A stretch of 64,000 nucleotides of DNA from Acestrorhynchus altus (Eukaryota > Chordata > Actinopteri > Characiformes > Acestrorhynchidae), in assembly GCA_034509495.1 (NCBI GenBank), contig CM067511.1:25455700-25519699 (forward strand). Reading direction: 5' to 3'. The position numbers and the translations under genes were made by a program. Position 1 is the first letter of the stretch. Each line of letters starts with the position of its first letter. Below, in pieces: positions 58,393 through 64,000 of the stretch. The notes under the pieces are model-generated. The model ran no database searches. It had not been told where the DNA came from and was given only the letters and a program-made list of their open reading frames with translations.

Positions 58393-58765
58393 TATTTTAG
58401 TTAATGGATGATTAAGAAATTCATAATCGAAATCGGAATTATCGGAACATCACTCTCAGCCCAGAACAAACGTAGTAATAGTACAAAAACAAATGAAACA
58501 AATCAATGTCAAGCAACAGTAAATGTGGCAGCATAGTCTCAGGTTCATACGCACCAAACAAGGAGGGAAAATGAAACGTAATGCATGAACTGTCATTAAA
58601 AGTGCTCAATGGTCCTTGTGCAAATGCTTGTTTAAATGACTAACTTCTTGTAGCAACAGCAACAAAGGACTTCTATAAAATAAGCTATATTTCTATTACT
58701 GGGCATGAGCAAGAGCCTTTATTTGAGATCACAGTATTACAACATACATGAAAGGCATCTGCTGT

Positions 58766-58908
58766 AGACCAGAGGTCCCCAACCACCTTCCTGCAGATTT
58801 TAGATCCAACCCTGATCCACCACACCTGATCCAACTTATTACTGCTTTCAGATGTTCCTGATTGGCTGTTCGGTTTGGGTGAAGTTAAAACCTGCAGGAA
58901 TGCAGTCA
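58766..58908. mobile_element. Short palindromic fish repeat (hAT-like MITE)
   Basis: Contains AGAGGTCCCCAACCACC, CTGCAGATTTTAGATCCAAC, CCACACCTGATCCAAC and, inverted at the other end, GTTAAAACCTGCAGGA. The two CTGCAG-containing arms face each other. This arrangement is typical of an abundant non-autonomous element of fish; hAT membership is from memory. Confidence 0.75.
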
Positions 58909-61181
58909 ACTAAGAAGATCTGACTGAGATTTTTCCTAAAAATACAGAACTTTCTTGAGAACGAGGGAAAAGTAAGCACTACTTGTGGTAAAAGTGCTCT
59001 AAAACCACATCCCAGAACTTTACTTAAGAGAACTTTCCTAAATTGAACCCCTGCAGCATGTCAAACAAAATTCACAGTTGATGCCACTGTTGCAGTGAGA
59101 AGAAATGCTGAGAGGAAAAACTTCATGGTTTCACTTCTGTGTATATCTTTTGGTCCTTTTTCTATACGACACCAACATTCAGCTTAAAGCAGCAGTCAGT
59201 CAGACGTCTTGGTTTCAGCATTGAAAACAAAAGTATTCCTGAGTGGAGAGGGATAAAACCGGCTAATACACAGTGTCAGTGTACTGGTGCCAACATATTA
59301 TTTCTAAAAAAAAAAAAAAAAATGGACACAGGTCAGGTTTCACTGGAGTTTTTATGGCTATGTTCTGTCTTTACATACTGACTTGACCCCTGAAAGAGGA
59401 CCCAGCAATACTCTGCGGCACTACTAATGGCACTGAGAAATACAATAGCTACTGAGAACATGGAGATATCAGAGCAACAATGGGAAAAAAAAAAACATCG
59501 ATGACTACATTGTTCAGTGATTTTTAAAAGAAACAGGAATTTTCACCAGGTACAGGACCCTATGAGTTCTGTGATGACTCACATTTGATGACGCATGTTT
59601 CCTTTGAGGATAAAGAAAAAAGAAAATGTTGAAAATACATTGAAAATGAAATGGATTTCGTTCTATAGGTTTCATCAGCAGTCAAAATGTTTGTTAATGA
59701 TACAACATATATCACATATTGGAGTAAAATAAGATGATATTGATACGATATCGATTTAAATGAATTACATATAGTGTGACTTGGATCTTACACAGTTTTA
59801 GAGACACAGCTGCTGTAGTACATGGATACCATACTAATCACATAAGGTCGTGCTACACCAATACATAACATCACCGGCATGAAGTACTGTGTATATTAAA
59901 ACTATATAATGGATGTTTACGTTCTAGTTACTTGTGTACCAGTATAGAATTCAAATGTAAGCTCTAGTGTGAGAAGCTACGGGAGAGAAAGTCTTTTAAA
60001 GTGCTCACCCACTATTCAAAATTAATCAAACGCTACGTCGACTCTGATAGACCTAGTAATCATGCAATGAAGTTCCCCCCCCATTAAAAAATCTAAATCA
60101 CAAGGGTGTACAAACAACAAATCCTAGGGGAAAATTAATTATTAATTTACCTATAGACACTAGGTGGACCAATCCCTCTTGAAAGGTAGCAGCTATAGAG
60201 CCATAGTCTTTGACAGAACGGTGTCACGCACTGACAGAAGGTAAGAGAAGCCCTATAACATGATACTGTACACAACAAAAACTGTGACCGATACACCATT
60301 AGCCACATGCAGCGGTATCCTGCACTTTGATCAATGTTGTAATCCGGCCCGAATCAAGCCAGTGGGAAATAAATGAGTAGGACCACAGAGAGGAAGGAGA
60401 GAGCTCTGAGGGGAATATGCATTTTCCCAGCGAGTACACCACCACCACTGAACCCAATCTGTCTGATGTCATTCTAGCTCAGAAGCATACAGGGTTTCAT
60501 GTACGAAAAAGATGTCGATTCTGCTTCAGGATTAGGTTTTGGGATTTGCAAGGTAGATACGTTACTACAGTTGCGGTGGGGTCGGGGAAAGCTGTCTGAA
60601 CTGAAGTGCTTGTGCGTATACAGTGGGCTGAGTGGATATATAAAAAGACCGGAGGAGGTGGTGTAATATTTCCAGCATAATAATACAATGCAAATGTCCA
60701 TGGAAATAGTTCATAAATGGATTTTAAACAATCACTGACTTTATTGTTACTTCCCTTTGTAAAGTGTCCTTGAGTGTCGAGAAAGGCTCTTATAAATAAC
60801 ATTTATAAAAGGTTTTAATCCAGCTTTTTGGTAGCCCACCAGAAACCACCCTCCCTCACACCCTCCACTACCCAGCGAAATCAGCTGACATTTTACAGTA
60901 TTTCCTCAAATCAAATCAAATGAAGTGTGTCACATGACATTACACAGGCGTGAGGGTGAGTGAAACTTAGCATTAGCAGAGTACTTGGGATATGTTAGGG
61001 CAGGAGATTTACAGCATGAAAGTTCCTGAGAAACCTTCAGGAACTGCGTGATGCAATCATGACCACATGAACCAGAAAGAAGAAAGAAACAATCCATGAA
61101 ACAGAGAACTGTGGTTGTTTTGAAAAGGCCTTACCCAGTGTTAGTGTTCCTAATACAAAGTGCTTGGTGAATATGTGTATA

Positions 61182-61183
<2 letters not shown>
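58909..61183. other. No gene or recognised repeat
   Basis: Unique-looking AT-rich sequence with an A run at 59307-59322 and an AT-rich GATATTGATACGATATCG patch near 59737. Confidence 0.45.

Positions 61184-61248
<65 letters not shown>
61184..61248 (+). repeat. (GT)n microsatellite
   Basis: About 32 GT units. Confidence 0.97.
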
Positions 61249-61249
<1 letters not shown>

Positions 61250-61359
61250 AACTATAGATATTTAAACACAGCAAGAAGAGAGATTTCTTTCACATATTAC
61301 TTTCAAACATGCATTATTTTATGTCTCGTTCATTAAATGGATTCTATTTTTTTATATTT

Positions 61360-61755
61360 TAACAGTTTGTATTTTCTTGAAGCACCTTTGGCAGCAATTA
61401 CTGCCTCAGGTATTTTGGAGTATGATAATACAAGCTTTGCAAACCTGTTTTTGGGAAGATTTTTACATTCCTCTTTCAGAACCTCTCAAGCACCATCCAT
61501 TGGATGGGGCGCATCAGTGCACAGCAATTTTTAGATATCTACAGAGATGTTCCATCGGGTTCAAGTCTGGGCTCAGACAGTCACAGAACTGACCCCTAGT
61601 CACTCCATTGTTATCTGTGTGTTTAGGGTCGTTGTCCTGTTGGAAGATAAACCTTCATCCCAGTCCGAAGTCCAGACTCTGGAGCAGGTTATCATCAAGG
61701 ATGTCTCTGTACATGGCTGAAATCATCTTTCCCTCAACCTTGACCAGTGGTAACT
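61360..61755 (-). mobile_element. Tc1 transposase C-terminal remnant
   Basis: On the minus strand a frame includes FQQDNDPKHTDN (second catalytic D, about 61620-61650) and SPDLNPMEHLC (last acid, about 61550-61575) in one reading frame. Only 27 residues separate the two acids instead of the usual 34, so a small in-frame deletion is present. Reverse-strand flank GAAGCACCTTTGGCAGCAAT at 61381 corresponds to the region downstream of the transposase. Neither terminal repeat was found. Confidence 0.9.
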
Positions 61756-64000
61756 TAAACATTTTGTATGTGATTGTGAACAACTGACCACACCTCCTCT
61801 CATGGATCGTCTCCTTTTGCTATAATTCAGGTTTTGGTCACTGACTGCAAAAGGAGCTACAAGGTTTTTCAAGGTTGTAATTATGGTTGGTTTCACTATT
61901 GATTTCCCAAATAATTTCAATTCCGATTTATAAGGTCCCAATTTGATCAGAATCAGAATCCCTATTAGATTCCCAAATAAATTTGTTTAGATTCAATATC
62001 GATTCATTGAGTCATATTCTATTTATAACTACAGCTTCAGGAGCATTGATATATATTGGACAAGCCAGCATATGAGCAAATCAGCGCTATTCACACTCAA
62101 TAAAGAACAGATTTTACAGGATTAAACCTACACAAAATGAAGCTCTTCTGCCTCGCCAGAGTTCTCCAGGAGGCACTGCTGTGGTAGTGGGGTTGAGAGG
62201 CACAGCAGCCTTTATTAGCTCCAGCTGAGAATTGATACAGTGCAGCTCAAAACTCTGAGATCAGTGAGAAAACAACCCTTTCGAGGAGAAAAACTGATGT
62301 TTAAACATGCTTTCTTCTTTTGTAAGCCCCTCATTAAAGCTGCCAGACCAAGCTGTTATCCTGTAAATGGCTGTATCTGGGTGGGTCATCAAAGCCTGCG
62401 CTGTGAATGACAGACTGAAGTATGTCTTGTTAGTTGTGTATTCAAGGTTTCTAGCAGAAAAAAACTCATTTGTGAGTTATTTAAGTGTTTTATGATCTCG
62501 TTTTTTATAAATATCGAGATTGGATCATTCAAACGAAGATCGGTGAAATCATTCTATTAGTTCTAAAAGGTCATCTGGGTGCTTAGAGGCAAACTACACC
62601 CTGTAACCAACAGCTCTGCATGCAATAAAGGAGCTAAAGTAGCTAAAATTTACAAAAGGTCCTGGGGTAATTTTCTCTTTCACAAGAGACTCTGTGGTTT
62701 CTCTCTTCGTCAGCCACGTTTGTGGGCGTTTCTTTCAACTCAGTTGTGCTCAGATCATTTTGGTCCCTTTTTTGATTTTTCCAGGCAAATCACATTGTTT
62801 TCTCTTTTTTTGGCCACTCATACCACACATATTTGGTCTGGCTAGTAAAGACAATCATGTGACCATGCAATGCAAAATTCAGCAACTAGAATCTCTCTAA
62901 AACGGATGTAAATTGCATTGCCATTTTGTAGCAACTGCTGTAATGGGAGCTTTATTACAGAGGGTATAAATGAATCCAATCTGAATAGGGCTCAGGACAC
63001 TATGGAAGAACTCAATTTGAGACCTAGTATGAAATATCCTATAAATATATTATAGGGCTGTAAGATTTACAGCTCGGCATCCTGTTCCACTTTGGGTTTT
63101 CTCTGTGTTAACATGCTGAAATCAACTCAACTGCAACCTAGTAAACAGTACATTACTGCGGTCATTGATTCCTTGCATAATGGTTCATGGCACACTGTAG
63201 GCTTCCTCAAAAGAAAAAAAAAATACAACTAAAAGAAAGCAGAAGAGAGTAATGAAAGCCTACACTTGGGCGATTCAAAGGGAAAATCGACCAGTCTAGG
63301 TTAGCTCAGTGTAATGCCAGACTGCCATTAGTAGTCAATGAAGGGATGATGATTACAGTCTACTACAAATGTGCAATGGAAAAACCTATGGTCCATGAAA
63401 CACTATGCTGCCCTTGGTTCCAAATGCTTCAGAATTACGCACACAAACACAAACACACAAAAAAAAAAAGATTTGCTGTCATCGCTGGGCCCACCGTGTC
63501 ACCACAAGGACCTTTCTTTCAGGTCAAGGACAATCCAAGCCTGCACTATTGACAACGGTGAGAAAAACAGAGGCCAGCATCCCTTGTAAAAAGCATCTGT
63601 ATTCCAACCCGATACACTGTCATGGTGGGCAAACGTATTACACTTTTCACCTACAGAAGCCTCTGTTATCACCAGCAACAACATCAGCACAATGTAATTT
63701 GATCGTATTTATTTCTCAGCAGCAGCTCATCAAAACAAAGGAAAAATCTCAGGAAGAATCTCTGCTAGACGGAAATATTTGAAACGGCTGGCCAATATGC
63801 CAATATATCTGGACGTATCAAAGATGCTTTATTATGACTGAAAGTTTATAATTGTCAATTTCAATAAAAAAACAATTAGTTCATCCTTTTTGGTACAGCG
63901 GGGGCTAAGTTTTGATCAGTAAATAAATTCATTAACTCTGTTTACCATTGCATGCGTGTCTGTGATATTAAGACTTATTTTCTGCATTTGCATACAATCC
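61756..64000. other. No gene; one possible AT-rich element at 61890-62010
   Basis: 61890-62010 repeats AATTTCAATTCCGAT, GATTCCCAAATAAATTTG and TCAATATCGATTCATTGA, resembling the end of a small palindromic transposon. The rest is unique-looking. The 125-residue frame at 63405-63782 has no motif support. Confidence 0.45.

Noticed and set aside
63405..63782. Open frame of 125 residues on the plus strand
   Set aside because: No family motif; it starts in a CA/A-rich stretch and overlaps equally long frames in other phases.

Overview
This is a stretch of vertebrate nuclear DNA, most probably from a teleost fish. The evidence is long dinucleotide and tetranucleotide microsatellites, many Tc1/mariner fossils, three families of tRNA-derived SINE, the 3' end of an L2/CR1-like LINE, and short palindromic DNA-transposon derivatives of kinds common in fish genomes. 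I cannot name the species. No prokaryotic gene organisation is present: no operons, ribosome binding sites or CRISPR arrays.

I find no intact protein-coding gene and no convincing coding exon in the 64 kb. The longest open frames are chance readings through microsatellites or transposons. The window is therefore either a gene desert or, more interestingly, part of a very long intron.

Layout. 1-4 kb: unique sequence with a large GA polypurine block (2168-2571). 4-16 kb: a conserved-element-like block (4190-4560), SINE copies and a truncated Tc1 (14735-15135). 16-26 kb: conserved-element-like blocks (15690-15960, 16140-16340, 24320-24740), a LINE 3' end (18935-19611), copy 1 of a 600-bp repeat (20540-21200), and a Tc1 inserted inside a SINE (25105-26335). 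26-32 kb: further SINEs and a conserved-element-like region (29740-30400). 32-45 kb: dense fossils, including a terminally complete, internally deleted Tc1 (34577-35428), a tail-to-tail SINE pair (36158-36570), copy 2 of the 600-bp repeat (43394-43980) and palindromic elements. 45-54 kb: mostly unique, with candidate conserved blocks, a 190-bp TA tract (50115-50306) and, on the minus strand at 49665/49666, a long pyrimidine tract ending in CAG directly followed by GTAAGT. 54-64 kb: mostly unique, with two palindromic elements and two Tc1 remnants.

The best candidate for new biology is the 49660-49740 site. It matches the architecture of a vertebrate recursive splice site, which would place the window inside a long intron of a minus-strand gene. 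I see no undescribed protein system.
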